Of a stretch of DNA of 64,000 nt, positions 32,421 to 43,867 are shown in pieces. A program made the translations under genes and the position numbers. The DNA is from Rugalucina vietnamica. Taxonomy: Eukaryota > Mollusca > Bivalvia > Lucinida > Lucinidae. The stretch's first letter is position 1; every line of letters starts with the position of its first letter. The notes beneath the pieces are model-generated. The model was not told where the DNA came from and searched no databases. It saw only the letters and a program-made list of their open reading frames with translations. The stretch lies in the NCBI GenBank assembly GCA_964017185.1, contig OZ024875.1:65777043-65841042 (forward strand), given 5' to 3'.

Positions 32421-33132
32421 ATTAACCCAATTATGGTTGATAGCTACGCTGCCTTCTTTATTTGCACGCCGGTGGGTCGGGCGCCATACTCTATGATGGC
32501 CCCGACTTAAAGCTATTCATTTTAGTTGGTTGAGGCCGGAGCTTCTTGTCTGTTGCTTGGCCCACCGGGGTCCAACTGGTGTTTTTCTTTTGCTCCGGAG
32601 TTAGTAGGTTATTCGGCGCCCAGGGATCCCCATCGTCGGGCAGCTTACTCAATCTGTGAGTCCTGGTTTTTGATTCATCAGGATGTTTATCATGATTTAT
32701 TTGTTTGTTCTTGATGATTCATTGACTAGTTAGAGATTCACCACGAGGACCGAAGAACTAACTGAATGTTATGAACCACTGCAGAAGCTGAGGGTGAGGT
32801 TATGGCTATGTAAAACCGGTTTAAGCCCGCCAGTAACTTTGTGTTACTGATCGTTCCAAGGCGATACTTCTGTGGTGGTTCTTTTTGTTTTATGTCTTGG
32901 TGTTCAAATGTTTTTGTGCTGTTTACGCCTTATGTATATGTTCATATTTTTAGTTAAGTTAAGGTAACTGAGTGACCACCTATTGGGAAAATAGCTGCTC
33001 ATTCGGCTTACGATATGTTTCATGGTATAAGTACCTGATTGTTGGTTCGGTTTTTTCCCACTTTGGTTGTTGGTGTGGGAATCTTTTTTCTGATTGCGCC
33101 TTTTCCTGATCTTTGCCTACTTGTACCTTTTT
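32421..33132 (-). repeat. Repeat A copy, nearly full length
   Basis: In the inferred sense direction: starts ATTAACCCAATTATGGTTG, passes CGCCGGTGGGTCGGGCGCC, the module 2 segment ACCACTGCAGAAGCTGAGGG, and the CAGTAAC-TTTGT-GTTACTG hairpin, and ends with the fixed terminus TGCCTACTTGTACCTTTTT. Frames of about 60 codons inside (32526-32714) recur in other copies only because the repeat is conserved. Confidence 0.9.
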
Positions 33133-33349
33133 AACATTATTTTGAAAATGAGAAACATACAGTGTGTATTAACTGGATCAAACTGATTTCTTTTGATCAG
33201 TATACCAAAGCGATCTCATATCTTCATTAAACTAATGGAACGGTTTGTGGTTTACCAGGTACTACAGTACGTTTTATCTCATACAAATTTTAAATACAAA
33301 CGTTATGTAGTTACCAGAAATTGACACGATCATATCCTTGTTCCCTGTA

Positions 33350-33415
33350 TAAAGGGACGGGGAGATGTTTAAGGGACGCCACAGGCACAACACAAGCTGC
33401 AATGCTTATATATAA
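33350..33415 (-). repeat. Repeat B fragment
   Basis: GACGGGGAGATG, GACGCCACAGGCACAACAC and AGCTGCAATG follow the same order as the end of the 8.2-kb repeat B unit. About 65 diverged bases. Confidence 0.5.
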
Positions 33416-33889
33416 AATACCGTACTATATGTCCCACTAGACATGTAATGAGTTGAGTATTTCAAATGCCAAGGCGTTATATCTGACGAAGAGCAACACA
33501 CTGCCACACGTATTGAAAAGATGATAATTGAGGCATTGCCTTCCAATAGCAGAACCGTCAGAAAGACATCCTAACTAATGAAATAATGGATACGATTAGT
33601 GTCAAATCCAAATATTTATATGCTGTTGATTAGACGGAATAAAACTGATCACTTCGATATGTCACTATCTTAATGTCAAAATCAAAGTAATGCCGGGATT
33701 TCTTCCGCCTCACACGATAAAAGCACGTCCTTTTTCTTTTTTTGTTCGGTAAAATGTCTACTATTTTGCGTCATTTAAGGAGGAAGTCTACAGATAGTAT
33801 GATGATGAAGTACAGATCGTATCCCAATAAGACGCAAAACAAAATAAAATTTCAAACACATAAAATAGGATAGTTGATGGAATACCTAC
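33416..33889. other. Unassigned DNA
   Basis: No gene or repeat recognised. Confidence 0.35.
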
Positions 33890-33891
33890 TA

Positions 33892-34872
33892 CAGCTCCGT
33901 TTCATAAGTATAGTACATACCGATTTGTTTCATAAATAATGGCATAGCAGTGCCCGTACTTGAAGCTTGGCCAAATGTTATTGGGTGTTTGCAGATTTGA
34001 ACGGATTTCGTTATGTCAAACTTAATACATAAAACTATTTACTGATTGTAACATTTTAGATTTTAATCGATTGATGTGTCAATATTAACACATTAAAATG
34101 ACAAGCGAAATATCATAACCTCACGGAAACAAATATTAACTTTATCATTGGTTTCATACACTTCAGGAAAGTTATAACCAAAAACAGATTATATCGTTAA
34201 ATTGGCATATCACCCGGCACACTACACCTAACATAGTATTATATCTACTCTGTGTATATTCAAGTTTATTGAAGCTTGAAATATTGCACCCAAATAACCG
34301 TGGTACACCTAATTATACAATCAGTCAGCGTTTGATACATAATTACACATACAACAAATACCACTGCTCTAACAGTTGAATATAAATATTTGATCCAAAG
34401 AAAGCCGCTCGAAAAGGTACTGGGACACAAAATGGCGAAACGACAGTTCAAACAAGGCAAGGCAGTCTAGTAGGATGCATGATTTCAAGCTTCAATAACC
34501 TCGACTGTACACAGGGTAGACAAAATATTATGTAAGGTGTTGTCTCCTGGACACTCTGTCATTTTATTGAAATAATAAATTTTTACTTCAATCTGTCCTG
34601 TAATGTGGGAAAACAATGTTAACATTGATATTTGTGTCACAGAAATTATGTTATTTCGTTAATCGTATTGTATGTGTTATTATCTATATATAATTCAATC
34701 AAAATCTTAATTGTTACAATCAGTGAATAATTCTATGTATTAGGATTGACTTAGCGAAACCGTTCAAATCTGCAAACACCCAATAAAATTTGGCCAAGCT
34801 TCAAGTACGGGTACTGCTATGCCATTACTTATGAAACAAATCGGTATGTACTAAACTTATGAAACGGAGCTG
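33892..34872. mobile_element. 981-bp element with long (over 130 bp) terminal inverted repeats, TA target site
   Basis: Left end CAGCTCCGTTTCATAAGTAT and right end (reverse complement) CAGCTCCGTTTCATAAGTTT continue as an imperfect inverted repeat over roughly 140-200 bases, through GGCATAGCAGTNCCCGTACT and TTGGGTGTTTGCAGATTTG. TA flanks both ends (33890-33891, 34873-34874), as for Tc1/mariner superfamily insertions. A second inverted pair lies inside (about 34260-34285 and 34476-34500). The interior encodes no recognisable transposase, so it is non-autonomous. Confidence 0.85.
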
Positions 34873-34969
34873 TATACTGAACACCTTAAGTTTTAGGTAT
34901 AAATTTTAAACCAAATAATCTGCGGGATTAAAAGCTTTTATTCAGCACAATTCACCCTTCATGAGTTTT

Positions 34970-34970
<1 letters not shown>

Positions 34971-35022
<52 letters not shown>
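34971..35022 (+). repeat. Poly(A) tract, 52 bases
   Basis: An uninterrupted run of A. It could be the tail of an old retroposon or processed transcript, but the sequence to its left (34875-34970) shows no recognisable transcript. Confidence 0.9.
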
Positions 35023-35025
<3 letters not shown>

Positions 35026-35169
35026 CTCATTTTGGTTGATTTGGTTGCGTGACAAATTGATTAAGATGGCAACCCCAACACCCAAAAGAAGAAAAAAAAT
35101 CTGCAAACTGCAAACATGTTATACAATTTTGGACCGTTTTTGTCCACCACTGCTGCGTCAGAGTTGATA

Positions 35170-35976
35170 AAAAGGTACAAGTAGGCAAAGATCAGGAAAA
35201 GGCGCAATCAGAAAAAGACTCCCACTCCAAAAACCGAGGTGGGAAAAAACCAAACTAACAATCAGGTACTTATACCATGAAACATATCGTAAGCCGAATG
35301 AGCAGCTATTTTCCCAATAGGTGGCCACTCAGTTACCTTTACTTAATTAAAAATATGAAAACACACATAAGGCGCCAACAGCACAAAAAATGTGAAACAC
35401 CAAGACATAAAACAAAAAGAACCACCACAGAAGTATCGCCTTGGAACGATCAGTAACACAAAGTTACTGGCGGGCTTAAACCGGTTTTATATTTTATTTA
35501 CAGGATCCTAACCTCACCCTCAGCTTCTGCAGTGGTTCATAACATTTAGTTAGTTCTTCGGTCCTCGTGGTGAATCTCTTACTAGTCAATGAATCATCAA
35601 GAACAAAAAATAAATCATGATAAACATCCTGATGAATCAAAAACAAGGACTCATAGATTGAGTAAGCTGCCCGACGATGGAGATCCCTGGGCGCCGAATA
35701 ACCTACTAACTTCGGAGCAAAAGAAAAACACCAGTTGTACCCCGGTGGGCCAAGCAACAGACAAGAAGCTCCGGCCCCAACCAACTAAAATGAATAGCTT
35801 TAAGTCGGGGCCATCATAGAGTCTGACGCCCGACCCACCGGCGTGCAATTAAAGAAGGCAGCATAGTTATCAACCATGATTGGGTTAAAAACTAAGCATG
35901 CAGACTGTCGCATAACATTCAAGTTATAACCTATACGTCTGTAACGTGTTATGATTTTTTCTGAACTGAAAAGAAA
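35170..35976 (+). repeat. Repeat A copy, full length (three modules)
   Basis: Fixed terminus AAAGGTACAAGTAGG; module 1 with both hairpins; GGCGGGCTTAAACCGG boundary; module 2 (ACCTCACCCTCAGCTTCTGC to GATGAATCAAAAAC); module 3 (GACTCATAGATTGAG to CTGAACTGAAAAGAAAA). A few bases (TATTTTATTTACAGGA) are inserted near 35488. It is one of the two best reference copies in the window. Confidence 0.92.
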
Positions 35977-36327
35977 AGCCATACTTTTTGTTCAGTCTTG
36001 ACCGGTACAGGGCTTGAATAAATGGGGTTTTACGTTGAGGCAACTTAAAACTTTAAAAAGCATAAAGGAACCGTATTATCGACATTTTCGAATGAATATA
36101 TGAATCAAAATAACCCACATCAAGCGAAAACATTCATAAGCTCAATACGTACGTCGGTTGTTTGTCTTCATTCAATCGTTTTATATACTTAAGGAATAAT
36201 AATAATACGCAACAGACACTTTGGGTTATTGTAGAATGGCTTTGTTTTGCAACTCTGTGGTGTAACTGCTCTTATTATATGAAAGCACCACCTAAACATC
36301 AAATTGCAGCAGGGAAAGCCACCATGT
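35977..36327. other. Unassigned DNA
   Basis: No gene or repeat recognised. Confidence 0.3.
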
Positions 36328-36463
36328 GGTTTACGTATGCTTGATATGTTTTCATGGTATAAGTGGCTCATTGTTTGTTAAGTTTTTTTCCGACCTCGGT
36401 TTTTGTAGTGGGAATCTATTTCTGATTGTGCCTATTCCTGATCGTTGCCTACGTTTACCTTTT
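36328..36463 (-). repeat. Repeat A copy, truncated
   Basis: From GTGGTTTACGTATGCTTGAT to the fixed terminus TGCCTACGTTTACCTTTTG. Diverged. Confidence 0.75.
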
Positions 36464-37433
36464 GATGGCGTGCGAATAACCTCACATACTGGAAACAAGA
36501 TCAGTTAAAGTCAAATTTAAACGAAAACCAATTTTATTGTTTCCAAAACTGTTAAAACGCATTGCGTATGTAACCACTGACATGTTGGTAGCATTTGGTC
36601 GAGATTTGGGACGTTTAATGTCACCAACGCCATATCAAAAACAAACGCTAGATGTCCCGTTTCTACAGTACACATGACGTCTTTGTTGCTTAATAAGCGT
36701 GTCGTGTTTACTCTCGGTCTGCTAGATACCGTATAAGCACCAAAGACGCAGATGGTTTAATCTAAATGACGTTAATTGTTTATCATTGATTATTGTGCAC
36801 ATTTACATTTCGTTAACCAGTGGGATGACACCCAAGTATGCAATGTCTCCTATCTTTATCGAAGATGATCAAATTAACATCAGATTACTAGGTATTGATA
36901 ATATTTGACATCTTGACCTTCGCCCCAACGTTTACGTCACAGTTTGCTTTGTTTATGTTTTTGACGTTTTAGGGTTAATTTATCAATATTATGACGTTTT
37001 CTCATTTTATCATATTAAACAAGCAGTCTGCAAAACATTTCTAGCAGAGATTTTAATAAAACGTTGAATAAATACGTTATGGTTGAATTTTTATGTGTTA
37101 CGTATTTTAATTCGTTAAGTATATACCGCATTTTATATGGAAATCCAGAAAAAAGCAACACCTCATATTAATTATACATAGCGATGTGGGTGGGATGGTG
37201 AAGAAGCACTTTTTTCACTTTGTCAGCCATTAGCGACAATAATGTCAGATCTGATATCCCTGATTATGTGTTTCTTTGCAAGTAAAATAATAAAACAGTT
37301 CATTGGATTCGCCGATTGAGCCATTTTGTCGTTTTGGATCTTTTACGTAGTTTCGATTGGCTATGCTCATCTCTTGGTTTGAATCAGTCTACAGGACAGT
37401 CTACCTGATATTGGCAATAAAATTATAATCTTT
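36464..37433. other. Unassigned AT-rich DNA
   Basis: No gene or repeat recognised. Several ACGT-containing phrases but no structured motif. Confidence 0.3.
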
Positions 37434-37668
37434 GTTTTATGTTTTGAAGTCGATTTTTCGTGCTGTTTGAACCTTATGCACGGTTTCATAGTTTAAGTAA
37501 AGTTTGGGTAACTGAGTGACCGCCTTTTGGGAAATAGCTGCTCACTCGCCTTACGATATGTATTCTAAGTACCTAATTGTCATTTTTTATTTTTCCCGCC
37601 TCGGTTTTTGGAGTGGGAATTACTTTCTGATTGCACCATTACCTGATCAATGCCTACTTGTAGCTTTC
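37434..37668 (-). repeat. Repeat A copy
   Basis: TTTTATGTTTTGAAGTCGAT through GGGTAACTGAGTGACCGCC to ATGCCTACTTGTAGCTTT. Diverged subfamily with CCTAATTGTCA. The 113-codon frame at 37516-37857 crosses from repeat to unique DNA and is unsupported. Confidence 0.8.
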
Positions 37669-38550
37669 TGTAGTTTTCACTTCCTATGTATCTACAGCCC
37701 TCATGTTGTTTCCAAGAGCTCTCTATACTGTAATAGTAAAAGTGCTAACAATAATAGAATTTTAAAGCCTTTCTTCTACCACCCGTTCCATCCTCGAAAA
37801 AAGCCATTTCGTATCTTCAATAAATCCCGCATCATAGATGTTGGTCTCTTTATGTAATTCACTAGAATTTTACACGGATCCGGTTTGCCATCGAGTACCA
37901 ACGATACATATGATGATTATTAATTGCAATTTAGGCCACCTATCAAGTGTCTTGTGTGACCGAGGTCTCTAAGGAATGATCCATTTTAATCACATATTGC
38001 AACTCTATCACCCCGAGACATCCTCAATGCTCATATAACTGACTTGATTTTCACAGTTTTTAGATTACGCCTAACATGGCTTTTAGATATAATTATCACG
38101 AATTGATTCATTCGGAATGTGACGGACCATGAAAGGTATTGTTTTAAGAAGTGAAAGATGAAACCCATAGGAGACTACTAGACCCATTCATTTGCACTGA
38201 TCCAATATGTTCAACAATTAATTTGTCCGTTAAGATACCAATGGTAATCACAATATTGACATATTAATCAGGGAAGATCAGACTTGTGTGCATTTTGGTC
38301 CCTGAAACCTTTTGGGCACGGGAAGAACACGAACACAACTACATCACCTAACATGATATGAAAAATAACTCGCAAAATGCTTAAATAATAAATTGCTTTA
38401 GCACAATGATCAGACCATTACACCTGCCCCCTCATATAAAAGGGTTTAAATTATTGCGAACAGCTCACAAGCTACATTTTTGACATAAACAAAACCAAGC
38501 CTTATTGAGTTGAGATGTTATTATTTTATTCCAAGACTTTTGAATAAAAT
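37669..38550. other. Unassigned DNA
   Basis: No gene or repeat recognised. Confidence 0.3.
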
Positions 38551-38577
38551 AATGGGGCCAATATACTTGGCCCCATT
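38551..38577. other. Perfect 11-bp stem hairpin beside a repeat B array
   Basis: AATGGGGCCAA and TTGGCCCCATT are separated by TATAC. The right arm (ACTTGGCCCCATTTAG) also begins the second repeat B unit at 40968, so the palindrome sits at the array edge. This resembles the terminal hairpin of Helentron/pearl-type elements. Confidence 0.75.
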
Positions 38578-38770
38578 TAGATAATACTAGTCTTTGTATC
38601 GACTACCCTGTTGAAAGTTGCAAATTTTCAGTAATTCTCTTTGGCTCCATGTTGCCAAATCTAAAGGGTCACTGACGACACTTCAATAGTCGAAACCGCG
38701 GTATGGCCCATCCCCTTTCTTATTAATGTGTTCACTGCTCTTAAAGGATCTCAGTTTTAATTTTTATTTG
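38577..38770 (+). repeat. Repeat B unit 1, left half (interrupted by LINE)
   Basis: ATAATACTAGTCTTTGTATC to TTTTAATTTTTATTTG. Continues at 40799 after the LINE insertion. Confidence 0.9.
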
Positions 38771-38992
38771 ATACAAGATACAAGATACAATATCTTTATT
38801 AGAAAATCCTTAAAGGACATCATAAATTGAAAGAACAAGAGATAATGAAAAAACAAACAAACAAAAACAATGATGAACAGCAAAATAACAATACAGAAGA
38901 CTAGAATAATAAAAGTACATTTTGTAATCCATGGGAGACAACCACAGTCCATTCAACTATAATCATAATAATAACATGACTATAAGGCAACA

Positions 38993-40483
38993 TTATGATC
39001 TAAGGGAAAAGCACACCGTTATGAAGCAGGCAATATCTTTACATATGACAGGGTCTTCATTACTCAAAAGCCAGTTAAATTTAGACATATAAGTCTGAGA
39101 AACAATGTTCTTATTACTATTCAAATGTTTAGTAATCTGAGCCCTTTGAGAAACATACTTGGGACATGTCATTAAAAAGTGACCCTCGTCTTCCACTGCA
39201 TTCAGTGAGCATTGTGTGCAAAGTCTCTCTGCGATGGGTGTCTTTGGGATAGTATATCTACCATACTCGATGCGTAATTTATGACTACTTGTTCTAAAGC
39301 GAGCCAAATTGCTACAATCAGAGGAATTTGAAACATGTTTAAGATATTTTTCAAACTCAAATATTGATTTAAATTCCCTGTATGTCCTTAACTTATCACT
39401 TTTATGCAGTTCTAACCCCCAATATCTGACAAATGTTGACTGCAAACACTTTTTAAGATCATTTAAGTGCCTTTTAGTCATAGCTAGTGGATTATTGAAA
39501 AATGTTAAAAGGTTACACTCCTTTAAAATCATATAAACACAATTCAACCAACAATCTTTTTTCTTTTGAAACATGACATAATTATCTTGTAATGCATCCT
39601 TAAGTAATTGATCTGTTTCAGATTCTTTACTAAGGCGTAACCAGTATTTGACTATAGCCAATACAGTATCTATGTACAGGGGATACCGACCAAGCTCACC
39701 ATACACAGCAATATTGGTTGTCTTTTTACCGACCCCTAGTACATATTTACACATATGAACATTTAGTTTTTCTAAAGGTGAATTAACATACATATCTTTT
39801 AAAGTTTTCTCTTTGGATCTGCATAATCTATTACTATTGAAAGTGCCAACAAATTCTGCTCCATACATTAAAACCGGCTTTACTGTGTGATCGAACAAGA
39901 ATAAAAATTGGTCAACAGAACATTTGGCATTCTTAAAAAGGCTAGTTAATTTAAAAAATGCCTTTTGACCCCTATGGTATAAATCATTTAAAGCTCTAGT
40001 AAATGAGCCATTTAAGCTAAAGATTATACCTCAATATTTATATTCTCTAACACACTCTAACCGCATGTTGTTAAGGGTAAAGGATAAATCAAAAAGTTTA
40101 CTTGATTTACTAAATACCATGACCTTAGATTTATTATAATTAATATCCAGACCCCAAGTAGAGCAAAAATTACCAACAGCATCAAGGCAGTTCTGCAGAC
40201 CTGATGCTGACTCAGATAAAATAACAAGATCATCAGCATACAATAAGCAGTTAATTCTATGTTCACCTAATAAACATGGCATACATGCATCATCAAAACA
40301 ATGAGTCAGGTCATTGACAAATATATTGAAAAGGTTTGGACTGAGGTTATCTCCCTGAAAAACACCAAGCTGAGACGGAAATGCTTCCGTTGAACCACGA
40401 GAATTACATATAACTTGAAGACCAATTTGAGAGTACATGGCCTTCAAAACTGACAAGAATTTACCTCCTAGCCCACAAGACAA
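38993..40483 (-). pseudogene. LINE reverse transcriptase, C-terminal part with internal stop
   Basis: One frame from 40483 to 38993 with a single TGA at about 40033-40031 where EYKY.GIIFS should read through. Before the stop: GVFQGDNLSPNLFNIFVNDL (motif B) and LLYADDLVIL (motif C, YADD). After it: the thumb region with PVLMYGAEFVG and VYGELGRYPL, and a zinc-binding CTQC...DEGHFLMTCP motif near the C-terminus. It is one of the two or more lesions that inactivate this copy; the 301- and 150-codon open pieces are parts of one protein. Confidence 0.9.
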
Positions 40484-40488
40484 AAGCT

Positions 40489-40791
40489 TTATAATAATGC
40501 AGGGTGCAATACACTGTCAAAGGCTTTCTTTAGGTCAATAAAGCATACATAGAGCATTTTGGAGTTGTGCAAATACTTGTTTATCAATGTTTTCAGTTTA
40601 AAGATATGATCACTAGTACGGGAGCCATGTCGAAAACCTATTTGCTCTTTGCATATAATTCTATTTTCGGTTAGGAACCTTGTTAATCTTTTATTCATAA
40701 GGCGATTAAATAACTTTGCCAGGCAGCTTGTTATAGCAATGCCTCTATAATTACAAGGGTCATGAGCATTTCCGGATTTATATATAGGCAA
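40489..40791 (-). pseudogene. LINE reverse transcriptase, N-terminal palm fragment
   Basis: Contains CNYRGIAI, GFRHGSRTSDHIF and YVCFIDLKKAFDSV, which is RT motif A with the catalytic D. The frame ends at a stop near 40489. A small indel around 40487 shifts the reading to the next frame, where the RT continues as KLLSCGLGGKF. The 5' part of the ORF, including any endonuclease, is absent because of truncation. Confidence 0.88.
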
Positions 40792-40798
40792 ATATTTG

Positions 40799-41172
40799 CT
40801 ATTACTGCAGCTGGTGTTGTGCCGTGTGGCGGCCCTAAAAAGTCTCCCCGTACATCATTCATAGTGCAGGCTATATTTTCTTTTTGTTCCTTTGAGATCA
40901 GCGAGGATATTCAGAACTCTAGAAATTTATTATCGGTTAAGATTCATTTTCTAACCAAGGTTTAATATACTTGGCCCCATTTAGATAATACTAGTCTTTG
41001 TATCGACTACCCTGTTGAAAGTTGCAAATTTTCAGTTATTCTCTTTGGCTCCATGTTGCCAAATCTAAAGGGTCACTGACGAGACTTCAATAGTCGAAAC
41101 CGCGGTATGGCCAATCCCCTTTCTTATTTATGTGTTCACTGCTCTTAAAGGATCTCAGTTTTAATTTTTATT
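40799..41172 (+). repeat. Repeat B unit 1 right half and unit 2
   Basis: CTATTACTGCAGCTGGTGTT resumes unit 1 after the LINE and ends near 40966. Unit 2 then starts with TAATATACTTGGCCCC and runs to TTTTAATTTTTATTTATTG, truncated at the same point where the LINE inserted into unit 1. Confidence 0.9.
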
Positions 41173-42002
41173 TATTGTGAGAGGCAGAAGGAATTCCGTC
41201 ACCACATTGACGTAGATAAGTTTAATAATGACAATTTCAAGTGATCAGTTTTACTAATGGTCTTATCAATAAAAATAAATACTGAATATGACGCTAAATT
41301 GTTTCCCCATTTCTCATTAAGAGGGTGTTTTGCAGTCTCTACTTTCTCGATTGTCTAATCGTGTCTGTAAAGGTTCCAGAAATATGTTTCATAAAAGATT
41401 TTGCGATTTTAAATTTAAATTAATGTTTCAAAGACTTATAATTAGTGAATCTAACGATTGTACCTACATGGACATATAATATCATAGAGAGCAAACTGTT
41501 GCTTTAATTTGTAGAGGTGATTAAACTAAAAAGGTTTTAAGGGTTTACATTTCAATGGCGCGAACGTCAAAAGGTCTTATTTCTCAAAGGAACTTTAACA
41601 AAGCCTCTATGTTAGTTCCACGGAAGCAATCAAGGTTCAGTTATCGTCTTTTGAAGTCACCTGAGCGTTGATTGCTATTAATTAATTACCGGTATTGTAA
41701 TTTACCAGAGAATGAGCTGTTCTAGCTAATGTACCTTTGAAATCAATATGCAAATGTAATGATTTATAAAACGCATATTCCGGGTTGCGTATGTCTCTGC
41801 CGTTTTCTAGTAAGACGTTACCTGGATACAGGGGTATACCTTTTTTTCTTTTTTTTTTTCAATTGAAAACATAGATTGTGGTTGCTCGTTAGAACCGCCT
41901 TGCTGAGGACATGGGCATGTTTTCCTGGTGATAAGCTAAATTATTCATAAGTGGAAGGTATATAAAATTAAACAAATATGTCGATCCTATACAGTATGTA
42001 TA
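41173..42002. other. Unassigned AT-rich DNA
   Basis: No gene recognised. The stretch at about 41826-41935 (GGGGTATACC, then GAACCGCCTTGCTGAGGACA) is similar to 5.58-5.66 kb and 16.8-16.98 kb, a small dispersed repeat. Confidence 0.35.
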
Positions 42003-42575
42003 AACGTTCAGCCCCGTTTGGATATTACTAGTCTTTCTATCGACTACGCTGTTGTCAAATCAATCTAAATTGTCATTCACGAGGCTTAAGTAACCGAAAC
42101 CATAATATGACCCATACTCTTTCTCATTAATATGTTCACTGCTCTTAAAGGATCTCAGTTTCAATATTTATTTGCTATTCTGCAGCTGGTGTTATGCCGT
42201 GTGACGGCCATGTCTTCCTGTATATCCTCCATAGTTCAGACAATATTTTCCTTTAGGTCCTCTGGATCTATGGGGATATTTTGAGTAATGAGAAAATTAT
42301 TATCGGTTAAGATACATTTTTCTATTCAACATTTAATATATACAAGTCTTTGTATCAACCACCCAGTTGAAAGATATAAAATATGTAAAAATACAGTTAT
42401 TCTCCATGGTTCAATGCTGTCAAATTTAAAAGGTCACTCACTGACAAGGCCTAAGAAACCATTGTATGGCCCATAGTCTTTCTCGTTAATACGTTCACTG
42501 CTCTTAAAGGATCTTAGTTTCAATTTTTATTTGCTTTTACTGCAGCTGGTGGTGTGTCATGTGGCGGACCTAAAA
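42003..42575 (+). repeat. Repeat B tandem array, two diverged units
   Basis: Starts GCCCCGTTTGGATATTACTA; unit 1 crosses CTGCAGCTGGTGTTATGCC and reaches about 42335; unit 2 begins ACAAGTCTTTGTATCAACC and ends CATGTGGCGGACC. Both contain the TTTATTTGC site that is occupied by a LINE at 38.77 kb. Confidence 0.8.
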
Positions 42576-42818
42576 CATCTACCCGTGCTTCTATCCAAAT
42601 CACTTACAAGCAGAAATGATACAAAATTTAAGTAAAGTAATACATGTTATATGAATACAGCATTTACGTTCGTAGTTTAAATTATTCTTGTGCAGTGAAA
42701 TGGCCCATGAGTCATACGACAGTCTATCATATTCCTAGAGCATGATTCTTTCTTAAGTGAATTATTCTTACGTGTAACAATATTTGCTATGAATTCGCTA
42801 AAAGACTTGCAGAATGCC

Positions 42819-42819
<1 letters not shown>
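42576..42819. other. Unassigned DNA
   Basis: No gene or repeat recognised. Confidence 0.3.

Positions 42820-42861
<42 letters not shown>
42820..42861 (+). repeat. Poly(T) tract, 42 bases
   Basis: An uninterrupted T run, possibly a minus-strand poly(A) tail. The flanks show no recognisable retroposon body. Confidence 0.9.
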
Positions 42862-43867
42862 CAAGAGATAATTAAAGGTGGACACATTTGCTTGTCATGA
42901 AACCTGATTCCAAGTATTTCTATCAGATTCATAAGTTAAAAGTAAACAAACTTGATGACCGGAAAAATAGTTTTCTTCGATAGAAGCACTAGCATTTTGT
43001 TCAAATCCTTTGTGTTCTTTTGATCAGTTTTAGATTCGACATGATTCAAATTTCCAGGGGCAGACTTGAAACAATGATCCATTTTATCAAAGGTTTTAAT
43101 TTGCAGAGAGAGTATGCGCTCACGTGCTTGCTTGTGGTTAGCAGACAGAACGATGTTTTTACTGTGCGGGATAACATTTGTGTAAAAATATATCACAAAG
43201 TATACAAATAAAGTCATATACCATTCACGGGTGTAGTATTGTTGTGTTTTGTTCTGATAGTTGTTTAACATGTATGTTAATTTTAGATACATTGTATGTT
43301 CACAGGTGTGTGGATATTCTTCTTTATATCGGTTGAAGAGCAATCATTATGGAAACATCTCCGTTTGCACAAAGTATTTTACAGTTTAACTGATTTTAAG
43401 AGAATTTTTGCATTTATTTCACTCGTTCTTCATAAACTGTGCATTTTGAGTATCCTCATCGAGTTGATGAGAACAGACGCCCACATTATATGATTTTATG
43501 GACAAAAAATAAAAATCGATAATTTTATACCCACCCCTGATTTCCCTCATTTTTTACTATATGTAAGGCGCAAATCTGGGGTTGCTTTCATACGGAGATG
43601 TTTCCGTGATGATTATAATTTTGTGCAATGGTCAGTAAATAGAATGTTTTCAATTAGTTTTAACGGAAAGCGACACGATTCTTAGAAACAATTAGAAGAC
43701 GAAATATATAAAGAGGTTGACCTTCATGTCGTAAATCTAAGAAATTTAACCAAGCAATAAAACTGATATAATTTCAATAGTTCTTGATATCTTTCAACAA
43801 AGGTCGATCAGCACCCATAAGTTATGTTTGACCTAGAAAATGTGTTTATGAAACACTATTCCCCCAA
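42862..43867. other. Unassigned DNA
   Basis: A 135-codon minus-strand frame (42936-43343) is the longest in this stretch. It is rich in aromatic and basic residues, has no recognisable domain and is overlapped by plus-strand frames. I do not call a gene. Confidence 0.35.

Larger units (their letters stand above)
38771..40798 (-). mobile_element. 5'-truncated LINE inserted in repeat B, 6-bp target duplication
   Basis: The minus-strand element ends with TTGTATC repeats (38771-38788) and is truncated at its 5' side within the RT. TATTTG flanks it at 38765-38770 and (as the duplicate) 40793-40798. The empty target is visible at 41.17, 42.18 and 42.53 kb, where repeat B reads TTTATTTGC directly into the CTGCAGCTGG stretch. 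Only RT and C-terminal sequence remain. Clade not assigned. Confidence 0.85.

Noticed and set aside
34971-35022. Processed pseudogene ending in the 52-base poly(A)
   Set aside because: The 100 bases upstream carry no coding similarity and lie next to a TIR element; no target duplication was found.
35494-35784. Similar frames of about 60-96 codons in several repeat A copies (also at 32.5, 52.6 and 55.2 kb)
   Set aside because: They recur because the repeat is conserved, their ends vary between copies, and stops and indels are not avoided. No sign of protein-level constraint.
42936-43343. 135-codon minus-strand frame
   Set aside because: Overlapped by plus-strand frames, no domain, low-complexity basic and aromatic composition.
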